9,082 nt of DNA, taken from positions 15,095 through 24,176 of the forward strand of contig PKWQ01000287.1 in NCBI GenBank assembly GCA_003133265.1. The letters run 5' to 3'. This document shows positions 1 through 6,173 of the stretch, in pieces (position 1 is the stretch's first letter; each line of letters opens with the position of its first letter). Origin of the DNA: Acetobacteraceae bacterium. Its GTDB lineage: Bacteria > Pseudomonadota > Alphaproteobacteria > Acetobacterales > Acetobacteraceae. Made by a program: the position numbers and the translations under genes. The notes below the pieces were generated by a model, which did no database searches, had not been told where the DNA came from, and saw only the letters and a list, made by a program, of their open reading frames with translations.

Positions 1-197
1 AAACCGAGATTGCCGAGATCGTCGATCGCCTGCTGCACGCAGGCCGCCGAGCCGGGGCCGCCATCGTCGCTGAGCGGGCCGGTCATGTCGTTCATCACGC
101 CGATCCTGATGACCTGCGATCCAGCGGCCCGCGCGTGCCGGGTCAGCACGGGTGTGGCGGCGGCGGCGGCGAGCAGGGAACGGCGGGAGAGGGACAT
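1..197 (-). CDS. Periplasmic solute-binding protein of an ABC transporter, N-terminal part (3' end off window)
   Basis: Seen: 65 codons from an ATG at 197, running off the left edge. Residues 4-9 read SRRSLL, followed by an alanine run, which resembles a twin-arginine (Tat) or Sec signal peptide; cleavage is likely near the ARAA stretch at 22-25. The mature start, about residues 31-50, reads IRIGVMNDMTGPLSDDGGPG. This is typical of type I periplasmic binding proteins of the branched-chain amino acid (LivK-like, Peripla_BP_6) family, where the chain opens with 'IkIGvl.dltGp.s..G'. Known of the family: it captures amino acids or other small organic ligands in the periplasm for a high-affinity ABC importer. 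Ligand and permease cannot be judged because only the N-terminus is visible. A GGAG lies about 8 nt upstream of the ATG, inside a hairpin. It is divergent from the ABM gene and probably has its own promoter in the shared gap. Confidence 0.75.
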   Translation of the reverse strand, partial: MSLSRRSLLAAAAATPVLTRHARAAGSQVIRIGVMNDMTGPLSDDGGPGSAACVQQAIDDLGNLG

Positions 198-212
198 CGG
201 ACGGTCTCCGAT
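196..212 (-). promoter_or_regulatory. Hairpin enclosing the Shine-Dalgarno and start codon of the binding protein
   Basis: ATCGGA (196-201) and TCCGAT (207-212) are perfect inverted repeats around a 5-nt loop. In the minus-strand mRNA one arm carries most of the GGAG Shine-Dalgarno and the other arm ends in the AU of the AUG at 197. Folding would hide the ribosome binding site. The sequence is seen; a regulatory role is inference, and a 6-bp stem can occur by chance. Confidence 0.35.
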
Positions 213-237
213 TTTCGCGTGGTGGACTTGGCGTCTG

Positions 238-266
238 TCTGTACCGGTGCCGCCGATCCGAGGCAA
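238..266 (-). promoter_or_regulatory. Candidate sigma70 promoter of the binding-protein gene
   Basis: On the minus strand there is TTGCCT (complement of 261-266), a 17-nt spacer, then TACAGA (complement of 238-243). The -35 is good and the -10 weak, which is usual in alphaproteobacteria. Transcription would begin near 231, giving a leader of about 34 nt. Found by eye only. Confidence 0.35.
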
Positions 267-267
267 C

Positions 268-296
268 TTGTCATTGTGGCGGAATCGCGCGCTAAT
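268..296 (+). promoter_or_regulatory. Candidate sigma70 promoter of the ABM-domain gene
   Basis: TTGTCA (268-273) matches the -35 consensus at 5 of 6 positions. After a 17-nt spacer comes GCTAAT (291-296), matching the -10 at 4 of 6. A start near 303 leaves room for the GGAGG at 315-319 before the ATG at 330. Its -35 is one base away from the -35 of the divergent promoter. Confidence 0.45.
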
Positions 297-329
297 CGCC
301 GCGTCATCACATTCGGAGGCGACAAGAAA

Positions 330-638
330 ATGATCAACGTTCTCGCAATCATCACCGCCAAGCCTGGAAAACGCGACGAGGTACTGGCTGCCTTCCGCGC
401 CAACGTGCCGGCGGTGAAGGCCGAGCAGGGCTGCATCGAATATGGCGCGGCGGTCGATGCCGCGGGCGTCGGTGGCTTTCAGACCAAGTTCGGCGACGAC
501 GCGTTCGTGGTGATCGAGAAGTGGGAAAGCCTGGATGCGCTGAAGGCGCACGCCGCCTCGCCGCACATGGCCGCCTACGGCGCGAAGACCAAGGAGTTGC
601 TCGCCAGCCGCGTCATCCACGTACTTTCGCCGGCCTGA
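330..638 (+). CDS. Putative quinol monooxygenase, ABM (antibiotic biosynthesis monooxygenase) family
   Basis: Seen: 102 residues from an ATG at 330 with GGAGG nine bases upstream. The in-frame extension back to 135 has no such ribosome site and lies over the divergent promoter region, so I reject it. The chain opens with a beta strand (INVLAIITAKPGKRDEV), has 'EQGCIEY' at 32-38 and 'FVVIEKWESLDALKAH' at 59-74 followed by SPHM. These are the hallmarks of the small ferredoxin-like ABM fold seen in E. coli YgiN, whose usual length is about 100 residues. Known of the family: cofactor-free dimeric oxygenases or quinol-modifying enzymes in the cytoplasm; many members have no known substrate. It stands alone, with its own promoter and a hairpin just after its stop, so no pathway can be inferred. 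The family call is firm, the reaction is not. Confidence 0.85.
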   Translation: MINVLAIITAKPGKRDEVLAAFRANVPAVKAEQGCIEYGAAVDAAGVGGFQTKFGDDAFVVIEKWESLDALKAHAASPHMAAYGAKTKELLASRVIHVLSPA

Positions 639-640
639 TC

Positions 641-663
641 CGCCGTCCGGGGTTCGGACGGCG
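641..663. terminator. Perfect hairpin between convergent ABM and GNAT genes
   Basis: CGCCGTCCG (641-649) and CGGACGGCG (655-663) form a perfect 9-bp GC-rich stem with a GGGTT loop. It begins two bases after the ABM stop codon and lies 39 bp from the end of the convergent GNAT gene. No T tract follows on either strand, so it may be a weak bidirectional terminator or an mRNA 3'-end stabiliser. Confidence 0.5.
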
Positions 664-702
664 AGCCGCCCGAACATCGACATAGACCGGCCCCGCGCTG
701 CT

Positions 703-1272
703 CTATGTCGATTGGGGCGCGTTCGCCAGCAGCCGTTCGATCGGGTTCCAGACGAACGCCGTCTGCGCCACAGGCCGTCCGGCAACGTGGGTCATTGCCT
801 CCGCCACCGGCTTGCCGCCCAGGCGCTGGTAGAACCAGCGGCTGGGATTGTCGCGCAGTACCCAGAGATAGATCGAGCGGCAGCCGGCCTCCGCCAGATG
901 CGACCCGGCGGCACGGATCAGCCGCCGCCCGATGCCGCGGTCGCGCCAGTCGTCCAGCACGTAGAGCGTTTCAACCTCGCCCTCGGCCAGCGCCTGGCCG
1001 GAAATCTCCGTCGTGCGCGCGGGGGCGGCGGTGCAGAAGCCGACGACGCGCGGGCCGGTGCCGGTCGGCACGTCCGGGCCGGAGGCGCAGGCGACGAACA
1101 CGGCGGTGGAGGAGCGGATGGCGCTGTCGTAGTGCGCCGCCTGTCGCGGCACCGACAGCCGGGCGAGGAAGGCGTCGGGCAGGATGCCCGGATAGGCGCT
1201 GCGCCATGCGGCGACATGCACCGCGCCGATGGCCACCGCATCGGCGGGCCGGGCGCGGCGGATCGAGATCAT
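703..1272 (-). CDS. GNAT family N-acetyltransferase
   Basis: Seen: 189 residues, the usual size of a single-domain GNAT enzyme. The acetyl-CoA signature lies at about 98-118: the strand GEVETLYV, then DDWRDRGIGRRL, matching the Q/R-x-x-G-x-G/A loop that grips the pyrophosphate of acetyl-CoA. Motif B follows at 136-152 (LWVLRDNPSRWFYQRLG), where the family has 'N..a..FYeklGF'. Known of the family: transfer of an acetyl group from acetyl-CoA to an amine of a small molecule, antibiotic, peptide or protein N-terminus, in the cytoplasm. The substrate cannot be told from sequence. It is the last gene of the minus-strand run; its ATG at 1272 has AGGAG eight bases upstream. That site belongs to a 20-bp tandem duplication shared with the end of rsmB, which suggests the two genes once overlapped by ATGA. 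Confidence 0.88.
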   Translation of the reverse strand: MISIRRARPADAVAIGAVHVAAWRSAYPGILPDAFLARLSVPRQAAHYDSAIRSSTAVFVACASGPDVPTGTGPRVVGFCTAAPARTTEISGQALAEGEVETLYVLDDWRDRGIGRRLIRAAGSHLAEAGCRSIYLWVLRDNPSRWFYQRLGGKPVAEAMTHVAGRPVAQTAFVWNPIERLLANAPQST

Positions 1273-1304
1273 TTTACCCGCTCCTGCATCATTTTACCCG
1301 CTCC
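1268..1304 (-). repeat. Short tandem duplication at the rsmB/GNAT junction
   Basis: The 17-bp unit GGAGCGGGTAAAATGAT (minus strand) occurs at 1288-1304 and again, identical, at 1268-1284, giving a 20-bp period. The first copy encodes the last residues of RsmB (ERVK) and its stop. The second supplies the Shine-Dalgarno and ATG of the GNAT gene. Removing one 20-bp unit would restore a classical ATGA overlap between the genes. Seen directly; slippage as the cause is inference. Confidence 0.9.
1269..1292 (-). other. Seven-codon mini-ORF bridging rsmB and the GNAT gene
   Basis: An ATG at 1292 overlaps the rsmB stop (ATGA) and opens a reading frame MMQERVK. Its TGA at 1269-1271 overlaps the GNAT start (ATGA again). 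It has the same GGAG and spacing as the GNAT gene because both come from the tandem duplication. It is probably a by-product of that duplication and not a peptide gene, but it could carry ribosomes from one gene to the next. Confidence 0.4.
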
Positions 1305-2584
1305 AGCACCGCGGCGAAGAAGCCGTCCGTGCCATGGCGCAGCGGCGTCAGCGACAGGAAATCGCCTTCGCAGGGCAGCGGCGCGTCCAAGCGCCAGGCG
1401 CGCGACAGCGGCCGAACGGTGAAGCCTGGATGGCGCGTGAGGAAGGCGGACACCTGAGCCTCGTTCTCCTCGGGGAGCAGAGAGCAGGTAGCGTAGACCA
1501 AACGCCCGCCGATGCGAACCAGTCCTTGGGCGGCGTCGAGAATGGCCGCCTGCTTCGGTACCAGCTCCAGCAGATCGCGCGCGGACAGGCGCTGGCGGGC
1601 GTCGGGGTTGCGCCGCCATGTGCCGGTGCCGGTGCAGGGCGCATCCACCAGCACGCGGTCGAAACTGCCAGCCCGACGCTTGGCCCATTTGTCGCCGGCG
1701 ACGATCAGATGCTGCTCCACGTTATGCACCCCGGCGCGGCGCAGCCGGCGCACCGCGCCTTCCAGCCGTGGCGCGGAGACGTCGCAGGCGACGATGTGGC
1801 CGCGATTTTCCATGGTCATCGCCAGCGCCAGGGTCTTGCCGCCGGCACCGGCGCACCAATCGGCGATGCGCATTTCCGGCCGCGCATCGGCGGCGACGGC
1901 GACAAGCTGGCTGCCTTCGTCCTGGATCTCCACCAGCCCGGTCTGGAACGCCTTGCCGGTGGTGACGGAGCGGCGCTCCTCGATGCGCAGTCCCCAGGGC
2001 GAGAGCGCGGTGGGCTGGCAATCGAGCCCCTCGGCGGCCAGCGCGGCGCGGGCCTCCTCGCGCGTGCCCTTCAGCAGGTTCACCCGCAGATCGAGCGTGG
2101 CGGGCGCGTTCATCGCCGCCATCTCGGCCGCCAGTTCGTCGCCGAAGCGGGCTTCCAGGCGGGGCAATATCCAATCCGGCACTTCCAGCCGCACCGCCAT
2201 GGGCATGTCCGGGTGGTCGAGCGTGTGGCCCTCGATCCCGCGCAGGGCGGTCTTCTCCGGCGGGTCGAGCGTGTCCGGGCCGAACTGCCCGCCGGAAAAC
2301 GACTGCGCGACGCCGACCAGCGTCCAGCCCTCGGCCAGCAAGGAGGCGGCCACCAGCATGCGCGCGGTCGGCGCCATCTGCGTGCGCGCCAGCCACCAGG
2401 TAAGGCGGCGCTGGGTCCGCAGCACGCGCCAGACGCGGTCCGACACGGCGCGCCGGTCACCGGAGCCGATGAAGCGTCGATTACGGAAATAATCGTTGGC
2501 AACGGCGTCGGCGGGTTTGCGCGGCGCCTTGTTGATGGAATCGAGCAGCTCGATCGCGGCGGCGATGCGTCCGGCGGGGGTCAT
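1289..2584 (-). CDS. rsmB: RsmB/NOP family 16S rRNA (cytosine-C5)-methyltransferase
   Basis: Seen: 431 residues. An N-terminal NusB-like helical part (about 1-130) is followed by a Rossmann methyltransferase domain with every expected motif: QDEGSQ at 221-226, the SAM-binding loop CAGAGGKT at 244-251, the acidic ribose-binding CD at 267-268, motif IV DAPCTGTG at 314-321 (Cys317) and motif VI TCS at 366-368 (Cys367, the expected nucleophile). The C-terminus carries HGTDGFF, usual for this family. Known of the family: S-adenosylmethionine-dependent 5-methylation of a cytosine, C967 of 16S rRNA in E. coli RsmB, using the two cysteines. The target here is inferred; alphaproteobacterial members are often annotated only as RsmB/NOP. 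It lies downstream of guaB across a 37-bp gap filled by a 13-codon ORF, with no good Shine-Dalgarno of its own, so translational coupling is likely. Confidence 0.9.
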   Translation of the reverse strand: MTPAGRIAAAIELLDSINKAPRKPADAVANDYFRNRRFIGSGDRRAVSDRVWRVLRTQRRLTWWLARTQMAPTARMLVAASLLAEGWTLVGVAQSFSGGQFGPDTLDPPEKTALRGIEGHTLDHPDMPMAVRLEVPDWILPRLEARFGDELAAEMAAMNAPATLDLRVNLLKGTREEARAALAAEGLDCQPTALSPWGLRIEERRSVTTGKAFQTGLVEIQDEGSQLVAVAADARPEMRIADWCAGAGGKTLALAMTMENRGHIVACDVSAPRLEGAVRRLRRAGVHNVEQHLIVAGDKWAKRRAGSFDRVLVDAPCTGTGTWRRNPDARQRLSARDLLELVPKQAAILDAAQGLVRIGGRLVYATCSLLPEENEAQVSAFLTRHPGFTVRPLSRAWRLDAPLPCEGDFLSLTPLRHGTDGFFAAVLERVK

Positions 2585-2622
2585 GAATGCCGCACGATCT
2601 TGCGCATATCCTGGGGCAACAT
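2581..2622 (-). other. Thirteen-codon ORF bridging guaB and rsmB
   Basis: The guaB stop reads TGATG. The ATG inside it, at 2622, opens the frame MLPQDMRKIVRHS, which ends in a TGA overlapping the rsmB ATG (ATGA, 2581-2584). The frame thus fills the whole intergenic gap. No clear Shine-Dalgarno precedes it and coding potential cannot be judged at this length. A role in passing ribosomes from guaB to rsmB is inference. Confidence 0.35.
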
Positions 2623-4127
2623 CAGTCTTGCCGGTAGTTCGGCGCTTCGCGGGTGATGGCGACGTCGTGGACGTGGCTTTCGCGCAGGCCCGCGCCGGTG
2701 ATGCGGCGGAAGCGGGTGTTGGTCTGCAACTCCGTCAGGGTGCTGCTGCCGGTATAGCCCATGCCGGCGCGCAGGCCGCCGATCAGCTGATGCACCACGG
2801 CGGCCACCGGGCCCTTGTACGCCACGCGGCCCTCGATGCCTTCCGGCACCAGCTTCAGCTGGTCCTTGATGTCCTGCTGGAAATAGCGGTCGGCCGAGCC
2901 GCGCGCCATCGCGCCCAGGCTGCCCATGCCGCGATAGGATTTGTAGGAGCGGCCCTGATACAGGAATACCTCGCCCGGCGCTTCCTCGGTGCCGGCGAGC
3001 AGGCTGCCGATCATCACGCAGTCCGCCCCGGCGGCGATCGCCTTGACGATGTCGCCGCTGGTGCGCACCCCGCCATCGGCGATCGCCGGCACCCCGCGCG
3101 CGCGGCAGGCGGCGGCGGTTTCCAGCACCGCGGAGAATTGCGGCACGCCGACGCCGGCGACGACGCGGGTGGTGCAGATGCTGCCCGGGCCGATGCCGAT
3201 CTTCACCGCGTCCGCCCCGGCCTCGATCAGCGCGATGGCGCCCTCGGGGGTGGCGACGTTGCCGGCGATGACCTGCACCGCGTTGGAGTACTGCTTGATC
3301 CGCGTCACCGCTTCCAGCACGCCGGCGCTGTGGCCGTGCGCGGTGTCCACCACGATCACGTCCACCCCGGCCTCGATCAGCGCGCGGGCGCGGGCATGGC
3401 CCTCGTCACCCACGCCGGTGGCGGCGGCGACCCGCAGCCGGCCCAGCTCGTCCTTGTTGGCCAGCGGATGCGCGTGCGCCTTCTCCATGTCCTTGACCGT
3501 GATCAGCCCGACGCAGCGATAGGCATCGTCGACCACCAGCAGCTTCTCGATCCGGTGCCGCTGGAGCAGCCGCCGCGCCTCCTCCGGCGCGACATTGGCC
3601 TGGACGGTGATCAGGTTCTCCCGCGTCATCAGCTCGTAGACCTTGAGCGACGGGTCGGTGGCGAAGCGCACATCGCGGTTGGTCAGGATGCCGACCAGGC
3701 GTCCGGTGTCGCGTTCCACCACCGGAAAGCCGGAGATGCGGTGCTGGTTCATCAGCGCCAGCGCATCGGCCAACGTCTGGTCGGGGTGGATGGTCAGCGG
3801 GTTCACCACCATCCCCGACTCGAACTTCTTGACCCGGCGCACCTGCGCGGCCTGTTCGTCCGGTTCCAAATTCTTGTGGATGACGCCGATGCCGCCATTC
3901 TGCGCCATGGCGATGGCCATCGCCGCTTCCGTCACCGTGTCCATCGCCGAGGACATCAGCGGGATATTCAGCGGGATGGTGCGGGTCAGCCAGGTCCGCG
4001 TATCGGTCGCGGACGGCACGATCTGCGAATAGGCCGGCACCACGAGCACGTCGTCGAAGGCCAACGCCTCCTGGACCCGGGATTCAACCGCCGCGCGGTC
4101 AGTATTGGTGGGGATATCGAGCGCCAT
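2622..4127 (-). CDS. guaB: Inosine-5'-monophosphate dehydrogenase
   Basis: Seen: 501 residues from the ATG at 4127, which has AAGGG eight bases upstream; an upstream in-frame start at 4223 would add 32 unconserved residues and is rejected. The usual bacterial IMPDH layout is present: LAFDDVLVVPAYS near 22-34, SSAMDTVTE at 59-67, a tandem CBS (Bateman) module at about 105-220, DTAHGHS at 261-267, the catalytic loop GPGSICTTR at 313-321 with Cys318, DGGVRTSGD at 351-359, the phosphate-binding YRGMGSLGAM at 398-407, and the C-terminal GYTGSSTL near 458-464. Known: NAD+-dependent oxidation of IMP to XMP, the committed step of GMP synthesis, as a cytoplasmic tetramer/octamer; CBS domains bind adenine and guanine nucleotides for allosteric control. 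All catalytic parts are intact. It follows rlmE after 134 bp of structured leader and precedes rsmB. guaA is not in the window. Confidence 0.97.
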   Translation of the reverse strand: MALDIPTNTDRAAVESRVQEALAFDDVLVVPAYSQIVPSATDTRTWLTRTIPLNIPLMSSAMDTVTEAAMAIAMAQNGGIGVIHKNLEPDEQAAQVRRVKKFESGMVVNPLTIHPDQTLADALALMNQHRISGFPVVERDTGRLVGILTNRDVRFATDPSLKVYELMTRENLITVQANVAPEEARRLLQRHRIEKLLVVDDAYRCVGLITVKDMEKAHAHPLANKDELGRLRVAAATGVGDEGHARARALIEAGVDVIVVDTAHGHSAGVLEAVTRIKQYSNAVQVIAGNVATPEGAIALIEAGADAVKIGIGPGSICTTRVVAGVGVPQFSAVLETAAACRARGVPAIADGGVRTSGDIVKAIAAGADCVMIGSLLAGTEEAPGEVFLYQGRSYKSYRGMGSLGAMARGSADRYFQQDIKDQLKLVPEGIEGRVAYKGPVAAVVHQLIGGLRAGMGYTGSSTLTELQTNTRFRRITGAGLRESHVHDVAITREAPNYRQD

Positions 4128-4261
4128 GGGGCGGACCCTTTCCGCTATGGGAGCCTCTAGCGCCGGTGCGCAGGCTTCCCAACCTTGGCGGCTCCACATA
4201 AGCGTCAAGCCGCATCGGCGCAAGCACGCGGTTGGGACAGAGCTGTTTCAGTGCCCCTGTT
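4128..4261 (-). promoter_or_regulatory. guaB: Structured leader between rlmE and guaB
   Basis: A gene-free gap. TCCCAACC (4177-4184) and GGTTGGGA (4230-4237) are perfect 8-bp inverted repeats enclosing a second pair, GCGGCT (4188-4193) and AGCCGC (4208-4213). On the minus strand TTGACG (complement of 4203-4208) is a good -35 match, but nothing resembling a -10 sits 16-18 nt downstream. The region may be the guaB promoter/operator or an RNA leader in a read-through transcript. I recognise no known riboswitch. Confidence 0.35.
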
Positions 4262-4266
4262 TCAGT
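4243..4266 (-). repeat. 10-bp direct repeat at the end of rlmE
   Basis: ACTGAAACAG (minus strand) occurs at 4257-4266 and at 4243-4252, a 14-bp period. The first copy contains the rlmE stop codon; the second lies just after it. It looks like a small slippage duplication. Confidence 0.7.
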
Positions 4267-4951
4267 CCCGGGTGCGGAACCCGGTGGCGACGACGTACAG
4301 CTCGCTCGATTCCTTCCGGCTGGCCGGCGGCTTGGCGTGGCGCACCGTGTGGAAATGCCGCCGCATCGCCTCCAGCATCGTGCGCTCGGAGCCGCCCTGG
4401 AATACCTTGGCGACAAAGCCGCCGCCCTCGGCCAGCACCTCGATGGCGAAATGCAGCGCCATATCGGCCAGCGCCATGATCCGGATATGGTCGGTGGCGG
4501 CGTGCCCGGTGGTGTTCGGCGCCATGTCCGACAGCACGAGATCCGCCTTGCCGCCCAGCAGTTCGCGCAGCCGGTCCGGCATGTCGGGGTCGGTGAAATC
4601 GCCCTGGATGATGGTGGCGCCCGGCACCGGATCGACCGCCAGCAGATCGACGCCGACGACCTGCGCCGCGCCCCGCCTGACCGCGACCTGGGCCCAGCCG
4701 CCCGGAGCGGCGCCGAGGTCGAGCACGCGCGCGCCGTGGTGGATCAGCTTGAAGCGGTCGTCCAGCTCGATCAGCTTGAAGGCGGCGCGCGAGCGCCAGC
4801 CTTGCAGCCTGGCAGCCGCCACATAGGGGTCGTTGAGCTGCCGCAGCAGCCATTTCTGCTGTGCCGGCGTGTGCTTGCGCGCGTTGCGCAGCGTCACCTC
4901 CAGCCCCCGCTGCGGCGTTGGCGTGGTCTTCTTGCCCGAACCGCTTTTCAT
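4262..4951 (-). CDS. rlmE: 23S rRNA (uridine-2'-O)-methyltransferase RlmE (FtsJ/RrmJ)
   Basis: Seen: 229 residues, a little longer than E. coli RlmE because of a basic N-terminal extension of about 20 residues. The SAM loop LDLGAAPGGW is at 77-86 and the acidic VDLL at 101-104. The catalytic K-D-K-E set of FtsJ enzymes is complete: K59 in SRAAFKL, D142 in SDMAPN, K182 in AKVFQGG and E217 in SSELYVV. The spacing matches that of E. coli RlmE (K38, D124, K164, E199 as known). Known: 2'-O-methylation of U2552 in the A loop of 23S rRNA on the nearly mature 50S subunit; loss slows 50S assembly. Its ATG overlaps the ppx/gppA stop as ATGA, so the two are almost certainly co-transcribed and translationally coupled. 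Confidence 0.95.
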   Translation of the reverse strand: MKSGSGKKTTPTPQRGLEVTLRNARKHTPAQQKWLLRQLNDPYVAAARLQGWRSRAAFKLIELDDRFKLIHHGARVLDLGAAPGGWAQVAVRRGAAQVVGVDLLAVDPVPGATIIQGDFTDPDMPDRLRELLGGKADLVLSDMAPNTTGHAATDHIRIMALADMALHFAIEVLAEGGGFVAKVFQGGSERTMLEAMRRHFHTVRHAKPPASRKESSELYVVATGFRTRD

Positions 4952-6060
4952 GCTTTCGCGTGGCCTCCAGCCCGGCCGGATCGGCTGTGCTCTGCTCTGC
5001 CGCGGTCCGACCGCGCCCGGTCGGCGTTGATCATCCGCAACAGCATCCCCTCGCGCAGGCCGCGATCGGCCACGATCACGCGCGGGGCGGGCCAGAAGCG
5101 CATGATGGCGGCGAACACCGCGCAGCCCGGCAGCACGAACTCCACCCGCTCCGGCCCGACGCAGGGGTGGCGCATCAGCGCCTCTCGCCCCATCGTCCGC
5201 AGCGTGGCCAATGCCTGCTCGGCGGTCGCGTGGGTCAGGATCTGCCCGTCGACCAGCGGCCGGCGGTAGCGCGGCAGGCCGAGGGCGATGCCGGCCAGCG
5301 TGGTCACGGTACCGCTGGTGCCGAGCAACTGCACCCCGCCCTGGCGGATCTCATGGCGGATGCAATGCACCTGCTCGAAGGCGGCGAGGCGGGCGGTGAC
5401 GTCGTCGACCATCGCCTCGAATCCCGCGTCGGTGAAGCCGGCGGGGCCGAAACGCTCGGCCAGGGTGACGACGCCGACCGGCAACGAGGCGTAGCCGATC
5501 AACTGCGGCCCGGCGGGCGGCACTGATGCGGGGGGCGCCGACGTGGGGGGTGACAGGCGCACCCAGGCAAGCTCGGTGGAGCCGCCGCCGATATCGAACA
5601 GCAGCGCCCGGCGCGCGTCGCCGCACAGCAGCGGCGCGCAGCTCTCCAGCGCCAGTTCGACCTCCTCGCGGGTGGAGATGATGTCGCAGCAGATGCCGGT
5701 CTCCGCCTTCACCCGGGCCAGGAATTCGGCGCCGTTGGCCGCGCGGCGGCACGCCTCGGTGGCGATCGCGCGCACCGCGCGCACCGGGCGGCGGGCGAGG
5801 TGGGCGGCGCAGGCATGCAGCGCGACGATGGCGCGGTCCATCGCCGGTTCCGACAGCCGGCCGGTATGATGCAGGCCCTCGCCCAGGCGGACGATGCGGC
5901 TATAGCTGTCCAGCACCCGAAACCCGTCGCCCGCCGGGGCGGCGACAAGCAGCCGGCAATTGTTGGTCCCGAGGTCGAGCGCGGCGAAGGCCGGCCCATT
6001 GCTGCGTCCTGGCGTCGGGTCGTTGAGATCAATTGCGGACGGGGCTTGCTCCTTGGTCAT
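4948..6060 (-). CDS. Ppx/GppA family phosphatase (exopolyphosphatase / pppGpp phosphohydrolase)
   Basis: Seen: 370 residues from the ATG at 6060; an in-frame TTG at 6096 would add 12 residues but has no ribosome site. ASKHA-fold motifs occur in order: ALDLGTNNCRLL (27-38, phosphate loop 1), AIATEACRRAANG (98-110), IISTREEVELA (128-138, with the expected catalytic glutamate at 132/133), LLFDIGGGSTEL (153-164) and LLGTSGTVTTLAG (245-257). This is the short two-domain form without the C-terminal HD-like half of E. coli Ppx. Known: removal of terminal phosphate from polyphosphate and/or conversion of pppGpp to ppGpp; which one applies cannot be decided here. Odd points are a proline-rich insert at 171-184 and a basic C-terminal tail (about 346-370). 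First gene of the minus-strand run; its stop overlaps rlmE by ATGA. Confidence 0.9.
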   Translation of the reverse strand: MTKEQAPSAIDLNDPTPGRSNGPAFAALDLGTNNCRLLVAAPAGDGFRVLDSYSRIVRLGEGLHHTGRLSEPAMDRAIVALHACAAHLARRPVRAVRAIATEACRRAANGAEFLARVKAETGICCDIISTREEVELALESCAPLLCGDARRALLFDIGGGSTELAWVRLSPPTSAPPASVPPAGPQLIGYASLPVGVVTLAERFGPAGFTDAGFEAMVDDVTARLAAFEQVHCIRHEIRQGGVQLLGTSGTVTTLAGIALGLPRYRRPLVDGQILTHATAEQALATLRTMGREALMRHPCVGPERVEFVLPGCAVFAAIMRFWPAPRVIVADRGLREGMLLRMINADRARSDRGRAEHSRSGRAGGHAKA

Positions 6061-6126
6061 CCCGTCATTGTCACGCGGCGGGGGGATATGGGGCAAGCAA
6101 GATTCTTACCAGCGCGCGCGGGGCTG

Positions 6127-6155
6127 TTGCCCAGCCAGGACGAAGGTGCTATTTC
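6127..6155 (+). promoter_or_regulatory. Candidate promoter of the tRNA-Gln gene
   Basis: TTGCCC (6127-6132), a 17-nt spacer, then TATTTC (6150-6155), followed by a GC-rich discriminator (GCGCCCCC). A start near 6162 would leave a leader of about 12 nt before the tRNA. GC-rich discriminators are typical of stable-RNA promoters under ppGpp control. Found by eye. Confidence 0.5.
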
Positions 6156-6173
6156 GCGCCCCCGCGCTCCGAT

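Noticed and set aside
135..329. Upstream extension of the ABM-family protein
   Set aside because: Runs over the divergent gene start and both candidate promoters; the ATG at 330 has GGAGG at the right distance.
1229..2656. Long plus-strand open frame (475 codons) opposite rsmB
   Set aside because: It mirrors the GC-rich codon pattern of rsmB on the other strand, has no family features, and the minus-strand gene has all catalytic motifs.
2496..4160. Long plus-strand open frame (554 codons) opposite guaB
   Set aside because: His/Asp/Gly/Ala-rich shadow of a fully intact IMP dehydrogenase; no recognisable domain or ribosome site.
4128..4223. 32-residue N-terminal extension of GuaB
   Set aside because: Residues are unlike any IMPDH N-terminus. 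The ATG at 4127 has a Shine-Dalgarno and gives the normal length.
6061..6110. Promoter for the ppx-rlmE run
   Set aside because: The minus strand upstream of 6060 shows no -35/-10 pair that I would defend; the real promoter may overlap the tRNA upstream region.
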